A DNA stretch of 64,000 nucleotides. It comes from Dastarcus helophoroides. Taxonomy: Eukaryota > Arthropoda > Insecta > Coleoptera > Bothrideridae. This document shows, piece by piece, positions 33,335 through 44,093 of the stretch (position 1 is its first letter; each line of letters opens with the position of its first letter). The stretch is taken from positions 33,822,931 to 33,886,930 of the forward strand of contig CM053326.1 of NCBI GenBank assembly GCA_028583605.1, in the 5' to 3' direction. The notes under the pieces are model-generated. The model saw nothing but the letters and a program-made list of their open reading frames with translations. It had not been told where the DNA came from and ran no database searches. Both the position numbers and the translations under genes were made by a program.

Positions 33335-35706
33335 CATAAGCGTGGGCAGGATTTTTTTCAAAGGAGGGGCAACAATCATTCTAAAAAATTCATGGATAAA
33401 AAAGAAAACCTTCTGGCGGAGTAATGTGTATTTTCACTAAAAACTACAGAACTGGAGAGATCGCATTTTCAGATTAAAATAGAAATTTCGAAAAAAGCCC
33501 AACCTTAAGAAAAAACCTTTCAAAGAACTTTAAGAAATTTCGAAGAAGTGGAAATGCAAAAAAGACGAAATTTCCAAAAGTCAATTTTTCTTAAACAGGT
33601 GGTAATTTCTTGAACAAGACGAATTCAGGTAAGAAAATTCCAATTTTTAAAAATATCCTCTCAGAATTTTCATTTTATTTCAATTTTGCCATATTCTTGA
33701 AGTTTTTCAAGAAGTCTTTTTCACAAAATTTCCTAAAAGTACTGTTCTCAGATTTTTAGATTTATATTAAAATTTTGATCCAATTTTTAAAAAATAAACG
33801 AATTTTGTGAAAAAGTCTAAATCTTCAAAAAAAAATTCAGTTTTAAATGGAAATATCCGGAAACAGATAATATCGAATTTTAAGATAAAAGTCAAAATTT
33901 GGAAAATAAGATAAGATGACTTTCGGAAAAGTTGATATTACTAGGAATCAAATTTTAAAAAAATCAGAAAAAACGAAGAGTTCGAAAAAAAATCCAGGTT
34001 TTTGAAAATTACTTTGCCATCTCCAGAAAAATATCGAACTTTCTAAAAAATATTTCAAAAGAAAATCCAATTTTAAGACGGACGTCGGAAAAGTTGGATG
34101 TTTCAATAAATCATATTAAAAATAAAAACCTAACCTTTCTCAAAAATTTTAGAAATGTTTATAATTCGAAAAAGTTGAAATTTTTAAAGGTCTACTTTTG
34201 GAAAAGGCGCAATTTTTAGAAAAAGTCGAATTTTGAGAAAGAAAATCGCAATTTTCAAAAACATTGTTCTCAAAATTTATAATTCAGAAAAGAGGTTGAA
34301 TTTACAGGAAATCTTTTTCTCGAAATCCCCAAAAATATTGTTCGCAACATTTTTATTAATATATTCTCTGTAATTTATTTGCGAAATATTCATATTTTTT
34401 TTAATTTTTATTAACATTATGATCTAATTTAGAGAGAAAAGTGAACATTTTCAAAATCATAACACCTTTTAAGCTAAAAGTCGTAATTTGTTGAAAAAGA
34501 CAAATATTCAGAAAAATGATAAAATTTCGAAATAATTAAACCATTTTTATAAAGTCCAAAAAGTAGGATTTTGAAGATAAAATCAAAATTTCAAAAAAGA
34601 CAAATTTTGAGGTATGGGCGAATTTTAGGGAAAGACTATTTTAGAAAAATTCAAAATTTATAAAAAAACGCGAATTTACCAGGAAAAAGAAAAAACTTAT
34701 AGAAATATAAAATATCGGATTTCAAGACAAAAATTGAGATTTCGTAAAAAAGGCAAACTTTAAGAAAACAGTCAAAATTTCTAAAAAAATCAGAATTTAA
34801 AAAATCCACATTTTCAGCTAAATGTTGGAAAAAAGCAAAATTTTGAGAAAACTTTGAAATTGACCAAAAATTCTGCAAAGAAAGTCTAATTAAAAAAAAA
34901 AAGTCGAAATTTAAAAAAAAAAAACAGTCTCTACCGAGAAGAAGAAGAAGATATTACAAAAGAACTTCTGCGAAAAAGATTTAAATTTTAAGAAAAAATG
35001 TTTATTCTTAGTGAAATATCAAAATTTCTCAGAAATTATCAGATTTTATCGAAATTTAGAAAAAGCAAATTTTAAAAAAGAATCAAATATTTATTTTCTC
35101 TTGATTCCTCAGGTCAGAGGAAGACACGGGCGTCAGAAAATGTCAAATATTGTAATATGCATCGAAATTTTGACAAACAAATTGAAACTTCCAGAAATTT
35201 GAATTAAAAATAGAATTGAAATTTACAAAAAAATTTTCTTCGTAATTTTCGTCCTTTCACAAAAAAATACAAACATTATACTTTTTTATCAGAAGATCGA
35301 GCAGATTTAGAGGAAAAGTAAATTTTAATGAACAAGCTGAAGTTTTCACAATTTAAAAAAGTCGGAATTTTCTGAAAAATCAAATGTCGATAAATGTCAA
35401 AATTTCAGAAAAAAAAACAACGAACTTTAAAATTCGACATTTTAAGAGTCATGTTTAATAAAAGAAGTGGAATTTTATGAAAAAATGCGAAATTTCAAAA
35501 AAAAAAACAAATTTTGTAAAAAACATATACGAAATTTGGGAAAAAGATAGAAATTTAGAAAAAATGTTTCAAGAAAAGGATGAATTCTGAGGAATTGGAA
35601 AGTCCCTGAATTGATTACATATATAAATTTTGGGTTTGCTGCATGAACTAGTATAGGTCAGGATGGGGCGCTCGCCCCACCTTGCCCTGTTCTAGTTACG
35701 CGTATG
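33335..35706. mobile_element. Element nested in hAT-A, filled with low-complexity DNA
   Basis: Ends CATAAGCGTGGGCAGG (33335) and ACGCGTATG (35698-35706) are roughly complementary. ATTTTGGA (33327-33334) and ATTTTGAA (35707-35714) form an 8-bp direct repeat with one mismatch. The edges are G/C-rich (AAAGGAGGGGCAAC; GGGGCGCTCGCCCC near 35668). The middle, 33430-35600, consists only of AAAAAGTCGAAATTTT-type degenerate sequence. No protein is evident. Removing it joins the two hAT transposase pieces. Confidence 0.72.
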
Positions 35707-35744
35707 ATTTTGAAAGAACTTATGTTTGCTGAATGGAAGTAGTT

Positions 35745-35830
35745 AAAAGAGACCACAGGTCCAGACTAAATAATGTACGACTGGAAAGTTTTGTGCGAGT
35801 TGCTGTAGCAAATTTGGCGAAGAAGCAACT
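35745..35830 (+). pseudogene. hAT transposase relic, C-terminal dimerisation piece
   Basis: The frame reads KRDHRSRLNNVRLESFVRVA followed by VANLAKK. This matches the K..RSRLTDEHL...LR(I/V)A motif at the end of hAT transposases. The FGSTYLCEQ segment expected just upstream is lost to the nested insertion. Confidence 0.7.
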
Positions 35831-36072
35831 TCAAAATTCTCATTAGAGTTTGTTTAAGATTTTTTCCCATAATAATTTCCCTTTTTTTATTTCAATTATG
35901 TATTTGAATTAGGTAATTTTTAACAGTACTTTTGTTATTTTTATTTTGTTAATAGAAACTTAATAATTAATGGTAATAATTTAATCTAGTGTTCATATTT
36001 TCCTGACATGCGGCCCGCGCAAAATTTTTAACCTTTTGGTTGGCCCACCGTAAAAAAGGTTGCTCATTTCTG

Positions 36073-36180
36073 GTCTATACCAATTTTGATCAAAATAGCT
36101 TCAGCAATTGAGCCATGGAAAGCGGACAAGCAGACAGACAAATACACTTTCGTATTTATGATATACATTTTCACGTATTT
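36073..36180 (+). repeat. Interspersed repeat Y, copy 1, part after hAT-A
   Basis: CAATTTTGATCAAAATAGC and TTCAGCAATTGAGCCATGG, then GACAAGCAGACAGACAAATACACTTTCGTATTTAT, match 57640-57705. They continue repeat Y from 32849. Confidence 0.75.
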
Positions 36181-38035
36181 TTGAAATGATTGATAAGTTT
36201 TTCAAGGAACGACATTCAAACTAGAATCATCTAGGTAATAACCTAATGAAATGTCAGAATTATTTCTGTCAGCATACACAAAATTGTAGAGGAAGAAATT
36301 TGGATTGATTTTCTGACGACGGACAGAGAATAACACTGCCCGAAACGATAAAGCTTTAAAATAATCTTGTTGTTATTTAGTTTTTACGCCGTTTAAATTT
36401 TAAGAGTTTTGAGTGTTTTTTCAGTGTGAGTCATAAACAGCGAGCGATTGACAAACCAAGATCCAACGCAATCGCTTTTTGCGGCAATCTATAACAGAGT
36501 GCCAATCCTTAAGAGAAGGTTACTGAAAATTTAGAATTGTGAAAAGAGTACCTAGCGAAGAAAAAGCCGATAAAACATAAATATAAAAACTAATACTCCG
36601 CAAAGAAGATACAGAGAATATACAAACTAAAATAAAAAATTATAGTAAAAAGGGAGAAGCGTCCCTTGCTAACCAACAATTTTGAAAAGGAGTGTAATAT
36701 TTGGCTAGAGCTACATTTTGGCATCATTAATATCATTAATGAAGAAACTTGTTGCCTAAGTAAACAATACAACATTGTTTGCTTAACATTGTAGTAATTA
36801 TTATGCAAAAAAGTCTCTACCTCCCTCCGATACTGCGCACGTTTCTGCTTTGAAATATTTTTACCCAAAATTATCCCATTAAATGTGACCAAATTGTATG
36901 CCTCCTTTATACTCCACTGTATTCATCCTCGTATTTATCGTGTGGAATGACGACGACGGCGGCGGTGACTGGAGAGGTCTGACTGGTGGCATGAGGAAAG
37001 CGGCTTAATAGAATCGAGGGATTATTAAAATTTTCAATTATATTTATTTGAATTCGCATCATCCCCAACGCTAAGTCATGAGTGTACAAGCTGTATAAAT
37101 GAAATTCTTTAAATTCTTTTCAATTTAGTGCCACACTCCCTTGGCTCGGGCTCATTTTAACTTAACAAGTTAATTCCTATTCGAGAAAGTCCCCCCGTAA
37201 TCTTGTTACTTGGGAAACTTCTAGCTTTTGCCAAGATCGTTATTTTATCTTCACCGCATACTTTCGAACATTATTCAATTGATTTTTTATTTTTATCATG
37301 AGGGAACGTTATATTTTCTAATAATCTATAACATTCAAGGGCGGATACAGAGAGGAGCAATATATGTAACGATTATAATTGCAAAAGTTATGACCTTAAA
37401 ATTGGTTAAAATAAAGTGCTTCGGTTGTGATTCAGGGGGGTGGGGGACTCACAATTTCAAAATTTTGAAATCGTAACTTTTTGCAAGTACCGTTATTAAC
37501 TTTTACTCGGTAAAATATTTTTGATTAAAATAAAATTTTTGAAAGCCCTAAATGAATTAGCTAAAGAGCAGCGAAAATTCCAGAATTTATTCTTCAATTG
37601 TTACAAGCTTCGAACAGTTAATTTTGAGGATTTGGTTTATAAGGCCAGAATAATGGTTTTCTTTTTCATTTTTGGTACAGTTCCTGAGGATCCAATTTTT
37701 TTTTAAATACGTTTTCAAAATCTGCATAAAGATTGGTCACGTCAACACAAAAATCAAGCAGCATCCTCGGTCTCACAAGACGAGATAGAGTTATGCTTAG
37801 AGCGTACAAGCAAATTTGTTGCGTCACAAGTTGGCACCTGACATAAACTTCATATCAGAATTTACAAAAAGCTTTTAGTTTAATCAAAAATTGTCAGATA
37901 AAAGTCGAAAGTCCAGGATGAAACTCGACAATTTCAAATACAAGTAAACATTTAAAGTTAAAGTTTGAGAAAAATAGTAAGAATTTATAAAAAAAATATT
38001 AAGTCAAAAAACTCGACAGAAAAGGTGAAATGTAC
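36181..38035. other. Unassigned intergenic DNA
   Basis: 36181-37230 looks close to unique sequence; no gene was recognised on either strand. 37230-37700 has two short plus-strand frames without known motifs. GGGCGGATACAGAGAGG (37340) with GGGGGGTGGGGGACTC (37434) resembles the G-rich edge of the nested element at 33335 and could be a relative. 37850-38030 is low-complexity. Confidence 0.3.
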
Positions 38036-38039
38036 GAAA

Positions 38040-39085
38040 ACATTTCTTCTTCTTCTTCTTTTTTCTTCTATGAAGATCTTGCTGATCTGTTCTTTAAGCG
38101 TATTATATGGTTGTGTTCTTATGATATCGAGTCCCAGCTGTCTCGCCATGTTTTGGGTGGTCTTCTAGGGGTGCAGCTGTCCTTCCGGTTTTCCTTCCAG
38201 TGCAATGCGGACTATTCTATTTGGGTCCATTCCTTTTATGTGTTCGTGCCAGAGTCTTTTTCTCTGTCTTCTTCATCTTACTATGTCTTGGACTGCACAT
38301 GTTCTTCTAATCTCATCGTTTCTTACTCGATCCCTAAAAGTCTTGCCTACTATTATGCTCAAGGTCTTCATTTCTGAAGATCGCATCATGTTCTTGGTCT
38401 TCCTGGTATCCGCTCTGGCTTTTATACCATAGGTTAGTACTGGTCTTATACATGTTTTGTAAATGGGGGTTTTGCTTTCTATTCGCATATGTTAGTTTTT
38501 CCATATAACGTCACGTAGACAGCCAGGAATTGTGGCCGTTTTATTGTTTTGATTTGTTAGGTCCTTTCCTAGGTTCTGCTGATTGGATATGTTTACTCCT
38601 AAGTATTTTAGTTGCATTACTAGTTTACATTTGATTGGTTCTTTAATAATGGTTAGGAATTTTGTTTTGTCGACGGATATGGACATGTTAAATCTTTTTG
38701 CTATTTTATAAAAAGCAAATAGTTGTCTTTGTAAGTCATTTTCTGTCTTGGTTACAATAGTACCGTCGTCCTCATAGCAGATCATGCTTATAGCCCTATT
38801 ACTTAACTTATGTCCTATTTTTAAATCTGCTACTTCTTTAATTGTCATATCCATCATTAGGTTGAAGAGGAAAAGACTTAAACTGTCGCCTTATTTCATG
38901 CCTCCATGTATTGGTAATTTTGAAGATGTTTTGTTACCTATTCGTATCTTTGTTGTATTGTTCTTGTTTAGCTGCTGTATTATCCTTATGATTTCTGGTG
39001 GTGTCTGGTGTTCCTTTAATATTTTATTTACATCATCTAATTGCACTTCATTCATGCTTATATTAGGTCCATAAAGCTGCCGTAT
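38040..39085 (-). pseudogene. LINE family II relic (copy 2)
   Basis: Read from 39085 on the minus strand. ISMNEVQLDDVNKILKEHQT and GGMK-stop-GDSLSLFLFNLMMD correspond to the QGDSLSPLLFN box. ISMICYEDDGTIVTKTENDL follows, where the YADD box reads YEDD. Then NMSISVDKTKFLTI, QLKYLGVNIS and IPGCLRDVIWKN. After a frameshift near 38490, RIESKTPIYKTCIRPVLTYG, MRSSEMKTLSIIVGKTFRDR and RNDEIRRTCAVQDIVR follow. The 3' end is a GAAGAAGAAGAAG run (38042-38060, plus-strand TTC), as in simple-repeat-tailed LINEs. 5'-truncated and inactive. Confidence 0.85.
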
Positions 39086-40150
39086 GCGGGTTTGTTAAAT
39101 TCAATGGCGAAAACATTTGCAAATCTGGAAAAAATCTCGAGTTTACAGTTTTGAGAGAAAATCGAAATTTCGAGATTAAAGACAAGACATTTAAAAAACT
39201 AGCAATCAATCGAAAACAATTTGCGTTTTCAAGCTAAATATTAGGAAAAAAAATCAAAGTATTGATAAGCTCACAAGCATAAAAAGATCTCAGTTTTTAA
39301 AAAAATCTACGAATTTAAAAAAAATTAACTTTAATCTCGGAACAACAAAAATATTTGTAACTTTTGAAAAAGACTTTCTTTATTGAAATTTTGAGCTTGT
39401 AATCAAACTTTGGGGAGAAAGTAATAAACATTGGAAACGCAAAGTAAAAATTTATATAGAAAAATCAAAAAGAGAACTAGAATGGGAAAATTAAAATTTC
39501 TAAATTAAATAATTTTTGAAAACAGTCAAAGATAGTAGCTGGATCAAGCTAGAGCTGTGAAATAACATATTTTAAAAAATAAACAATGGAGATAAGCATA
39601 GGCTGTTGGAGTCTACATATTTTCAGATATAGAGAATGTTTCAGAAAATTGTTACATATCAAAGATGTGATTTTTTTAAACCACCCACCATGTTTCACAT
39701 TTCATTTTTAAATTCAGTGCCAAAAATAAAGTAATTTTTATAAGGTTTTTCTAGGCCTAATCCTTGACAGTTGCGCCTTAAAATTATCACTTGGATACCT
39801 CTTGCTAGAAAATGCAGCTTCGACAAGGTCTAAATTTTATACAGCATGTTCCAATTTTAACAAAAAATTTACTTTAAATTTCTAGGCCTCGATTTCTTGG
39901 ATAAATTTAATCACCTTTAAGAAGATATGTAGGTTTCCTATCCCTAAGTTCAGTAGTTTGGAAGATATTACTATTTGGAACAAGTGTAAAAGTAAAGAAA
40001 TTTTTAAACAAGGATGGCATACCTTAGTAAACTACAGTAACTGTCGCAATGAGTTTATTTCAACGTCCATATACCCAAGAGGCTTAATTTGGGCCACCTG
40101 TATACGTATAAAGCAAAAGTGGGAACAAGATTTCGAGAAAAAGCTTTTAA
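39086..40150. other. Low-complexity then unassigned DNA
   Basis: 39100-39560 is AAATTTCGA-type low-complexity sequence. 39570-40150 is more unique, includes TTTAAACCACCCACCATGTTT, and may contain the 5' untranslated part of the LINE that follows. Not resolved. Confidence 0.35.
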
Positions 40151-40499
40151 GAATCCAGGCAACACTTCTGGAAATTCAGATTGAAATCGGTCAAAATTTT
40201 TTAAAAAAAAGGCAGCATCAAGAAGAAGGAATTCAGCTTTTACTGGGAAGGTTACCCAGAAACACAGAGGAAAAAAGTATACGGAGTAGGATTTGCCATA
40301 AAAAATACCATCGCAGCTTTGCTACTTCAACCCCCCCCCAGGGATAAGCGAAAGAATCGTACCTCTGAAGTATCGCCTTATAAAAAAAGAAACACTAAAC
40401 ATCTTAAGGGTCTATGCCCCAACACTTGAGCCTCCTTCCGACGAAAAAGACGCGTTCTGCCTGACTTTAGAGCAAGAACTAGCAAATATCACTCACAAC

Positions 40500-40548
40500 G
40501 AGAGAGAGAGAGAGAGAGCGAGAGAAAAAGGGAGAGAGAGAAAGTAAT
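40500..40548 (+). repeat. GA microsatellite inside LINE IV
   Basis: AGAGAGAGAGAGAGAGCGAGAGAAAAAGGGAGAGAGAGAAAG. It lies at the spot of the endonuclease GDFNARVG motif; the following frame resumes near GRDAVLWPEIIGSHG. The microsatellite has therefore replaced or expanded within coding sequence of the relic. Confidence 0.9.
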
Positions 40549-42552
40549 CGCTCAACGCTCGAGTGGGAAGAGACGCAGTCCTATGGCCTGAAATCATAGG
40601 AAGCCACGGACTTGGTAATGTGAACTCAAATGGACTTACTGTTACTATCCAAATGCGCAGAATATAAACTGACAATAACAAACACGATCTTCAGGCAAAA
40701 AACAAATTTAAAGGTAGTGGCAACACCCTCGTTCCAATCACTGGCATCTCCTGGATTATATTATCATCAGGAAACGACAACTAGGAGAGATTCAATACAC
40801 CAAAGCTCGCATTGATATTGACTGTTGGTCAGATCATCGACTCGTAGTATCCCGAATGAACTTTCTAGTTAAAGGAGCCCGCCACTTACTAAGAAAAAAA
40901 CCACAAAAATCGAAACATCTAGATATAAAGAAGCTACCAAACCTAGAAACAACTAATGTTCTTCTAGAAGCTAACATACCTGGAAACAACTAATGCTCTT
41001 TTGCATTCTCCCAGCTAGAGGCCGCAAAACCAAGTATGTCTTTAACCGACCCCGATACTTGCTGGACAAACATTAGAAACATAATATACAAAGCCAGCGA
41101 ACAGGTTCTAGGCCTTGATAATACTAGAAAATAGGAAGACTGGTTCAATGATAACAAAACGGCAATTGATTAACTGCTTCAACGAAAACACAACGCTTTC
41201 AACACCATGACGCAGCAGCAGTGGCTAAAAAATACAGATCCGAAAAGACAAGAGTCCAAAAAGAGATCCGTACTATAAAAAATAACTGGTGGAACAGCAA
41301 GGCTAGGGAAATCCAAGCTTACACAGACCAACACAATACCCGAGCGTTCTTCGATGCAACAAGGTATATGGACCATCCCGCAGAAACGTCAACACCATAC
41401 GAGACAGTAATGGTCAGCTACTAAAGGACGAAAACGAGATCCGACATCGAAGGAACACTACTCAGGAGCGTCTAAGCCAACGGTTACAAACAAACCTAGC
41501 AGCGATAGATCTGTTACCCCAATACATCATGAACACTACTCTAGACGCAATACCCACATTGTCACAAATCACACAAGCGATAAAAACCCTAAAAAACAAC
41601 AAATCTGCCTGAGAAGGGCTACAAGGTCCTTAAAAGTCTTGGCCAAGACAAAATTTTTCAGTTAAAATCATTATTTGAAAAAATATGGCTACAAAAAGTG
41701 CCCTAAAACTTTCGTGACGCTATCGATAGTGAAAATTTAAAAAGAAGAGAAGACCCAACCATATGTGGCAATTACCAAGGAATTTCGCTGTTGGTGGTGA
41801 CTAGCAAAGTCTTGGCACCTATGATGTCTAACAGGCTTTTACCTTACCTGGCTACACTGTTACCGCAAAGTCAAAGTGGTTTCAGGCCGAATCGTTCAAC
41901 TACAGATATGATCTTTGCACTTCGTCAGCTCCAGGAGAAAACCATAGAGCAACAAATCTCTCTACTTATTGCTTTCGTAGATATCACCAAAGCGTCCGAC
42001 TCAGTCGACCGAGACACACCATGGATCTTTATGTCTAAATTCGGCATACCTCCAAAATTCATAGGGGTCTGCAAAAGTCTTCACAAGGATAACTGGCGGA
42101 AGTATCATATAATAGGACGATCGAACGTTTTTCCATTCGAACTGGAGTACGGCAGGGTTATATCCTGGGCCCCCTTCTTTTTAACACATTTATGGCAATG
42201 ATAGTTGACAAAAAACTAACCGAAAAAAGTGTGGGGATTAAGTACCGGTGCGATGGTAAACTCTCCAATCTCAGTCGCCTTCGGTCAATCTACAAGACAA
42301 GGGCCCAGTACATCAAAGAATTTATGTAAGCCGATGACTGTGCACTAGTGGTGCACTCGCAACAACAGCTTCAACTAATCCTAGACACCTGGGACATCGT
42401 ACTACTCATAAATGTCTCTAAAACTAAAATTCTTTCCACACCAAGAATACGTGCAAATGATGAAACCATCAATATTTCTAAGCAACAATTAGAGCATGTC
42501 GACAACTTCAAACTTCAACTTCCTGGGAAGCATTCTAAACACAAACGCAAAC

Positions 42553-42646
42553 GTTTATTAATTTTATTTAAAATTTCTACGACCCAGTTTAAAAATATTT
42601 AAATTTTTATTGTTTGTTGACAATATTCTAAAACAGTTTTTGAAGA
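42553..42646 (+). mobile_element. Short interspersed element inserted in LINE IV (copy 2)
   Basis: A 94-bp insertion flanked by an exact 12-bp direct repeat ACAAACGCAAAC (42541-42552, 42647-42658). Deleting the insert and one repeat restores the LINE frame GSILNTNANIDTELQNRIS. The insert matches 521-608. No coding capacity. A 12-bp duplication suits retrotransposition or an unclassified DNA element. Confidence 0.85.
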
Positions 42647-43348
42647 ACAAACGCAAACATTGATACGGAACTACAAAATCGAATAAGCACTTTATCCAGA
42701 AATAACTGGGAGCTACGAGGCAAAGTATTTGAAAATCGTGACCTCTTTATTAAAACTAAAATTGCCGTGCAGTGATAATACCGACACTACTATGCGGCTG
42801 TGAAACCTGGACACCATATGCTCCACATATTAAAGCAATAGACCGAACTCTATAGAGGCAACTTAGGCAAATCCTTAATATCAGGTGGTATCATCGCATC
42901 TCAAACTCCACGGTCCTAGAGAGAGCAAATTGTCCCTCAATCGAAATATTGCTCTCGATCCAAATTAAGACGAGTAAAACACGTACACCGCATGGGAGAT
43001 AACAGCATGGTTAAAAATATGTTCAATGGTGTGTTACTGGAAGGGCAAACAAGGGGGTCAGCGGCTCCGGTGCAAAGAAAGTCTCCACGAATCTTTAAAA
43101 AGCCTAAAACATTGCTGCCAATCGGGAAAACATGACAAGTAACCGCCTCGAATGGAGAAGAACTGTATCTAACTACAGCGGATCAAGAAGAATACCCAGA
43201 TACATACCCCCTCAGGGGGATTTTCAATGGCCAGACCGCCGTAAAATAATTACATCCAGAATTAGACTCTTCAGCCATAGACGATCCCACAACCGTCAAT
43301 AAATGCGTAACCTGTCGATACTTGACTGCGAGTTAACGGCAATAATCA

Positions 43349-43449
43349 TTAATATTTATGCCGATTCTACGTATTGCTAGTTATCATACTGGTGCCAGAG
43401 GCCAGGCAAACGTCAACTGAATTGTTCCAATCAGTCAATTGTATCAATT
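43349..43449 (+). repeat. Repeat Z, copy 1
   Basis: ATTTATGCCGATTCTACG..TAGTTATCATACTGGTG..GGCAAACGTCAACTGAATTG and TCCAATCAGTCAATTGTATC match the reverse complement of 48105-48200 over about 95 bases. Immediately followed by foldback fragment H. Possibly a short retroposon; class unknown. Confidence 0.8.
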
Positions 43450-43512
43450 GATCTTTCTTGGCTTCAGGAAACAAAATCTGTGTTTCAGTTTTTGAAGATA
43501 ACTACCAACATT
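43450..43512 (+). mobile_element. Foldback element, fragment H
   Basis: GATCTTTCTTGGCTTCAGGAAACAAAATCTGTGTTTCAGTTTTTGAAGATAAC is the 3' half of the right arm of the foldback family. The opposite arm and the GTCCGTTCC end are not seen. Confidence 0.6.
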
Positions 43513-44093
43513 AGTGAAAGTAATTGATTTACTATTATTAAGGAAATTGACGATCTGGAGAGATCAAAGTATGGTTGGATTAATGCACACTAAAGATGAA
43601 TCTTATAAACCCTACGTCATATTTTAAAATATCAAGACTGACAAAAAAGTCTAATAAAATTATTTTTAATAATATGATATGAAGATTTAAAAGACAAGTA
43701 GGCTATAGGAAATATTCTCTAAAGATGAATTTCACAAATAATAGGTATGCATGTGTAAAATTGACTGAAATCGAATGATGGTTTCTTATAGATTTTGAGA
43801 TGCTGTTTAACGAAAAAATAATGAAAAAATTCCATTACGTAAGGTTTTGTAAAAATCTTCATACATGCTACCCTAGTGCAAATATGCTATGGTAACAATT
43901 CTTACTATCGATTGTTATTTTACTTTTTGGTAGGTAATAAATAAAATTTTGTCGCGTTATCGCCGCGACCTTGAGAGCCTCGGGTGGGGGATGGACTCAT
44001 TGTTTTGTGCAGTAGAGTAGATTAGTTAATACTTGAACGTGATAACATAAAGGTGATTTATTTGTTAGTTTGTAAAATACTTTACTTTTCAAA
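43513..44093. other. Unassigned DNA upstream of the 44.1-kb gene relic
   Basis: No gene. GTCGCGTTATCGCCGCGACC (43951) is a small imperfect palindrome and GGGTGGGGGATGG (43983) follows. This could be the promoter side or end of the element encoding the relic downstream, but no terminal repeat was found. Confidence 0.3.

Larger units (their letters stand above)
32850..36072 (+). mobile_element. hAT-type transposon A
   Basis: Ends CAGGGATGAGCAA (32850) and TTGCTCATTTCTG (36060-36072) form an imperfect inverted repeat, with GCGGCCCAC/GCGGCCCGC just inside. An exact 8-bp duplication GTCTATAC flanks it (32842-32849, 36073-36080). Eight-base duplications and CAGGG ends are hallmarks of hAT elements. 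Only ~850 bp belong to this element; the middle is a second insertion (33335-35706). Confidence 0.88.
40200..43305 (+). pseudogene. LINE family IV relic, endonuclease plus reverse transcriptase
   Basis: The longest LINE here, in many frames. APE-type endonuclease pieces: FSFYWEGYPETQRKKVYGVG followed by FAIKN, then LNILRVYAPTLEPPSDEKD. A GA microsatellite then sits where GDFNARVG is expected. Next come VNSNGL, ITNTIFRQKTN, HWHLLDYIIIR and DCWSDHRLV (catalytic SDH). Reverse transcriptase: NYQGISLL, SGFRPNRSTTDMI, LLIAFVDITKASDSVDR, YILGPLLFNTFMAM, and ADDCALV after a stop (FM*ADD). C-terminal: GSILNTNANID (split by a short insertion), HRMGDNSMVKNM, and ITSRIRLFSHRRSHNRQ, which corresponds to the zinc-finger-like end of the family. 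Numerous stops; inactive. CR1/L2-like is my guess for the clade. Confidence 0.85.

Noticed and set aside
36907..37089. Minus-strand 60-codon ORF as a small host protein
   Set aside because: Normal composition but no motif, start context or neighbour to support it.
38030..38432. Plus-strand ORFs of 75-115 codons
   Set aside because: Shadows of the minus-strand LINE II C-terminal region.
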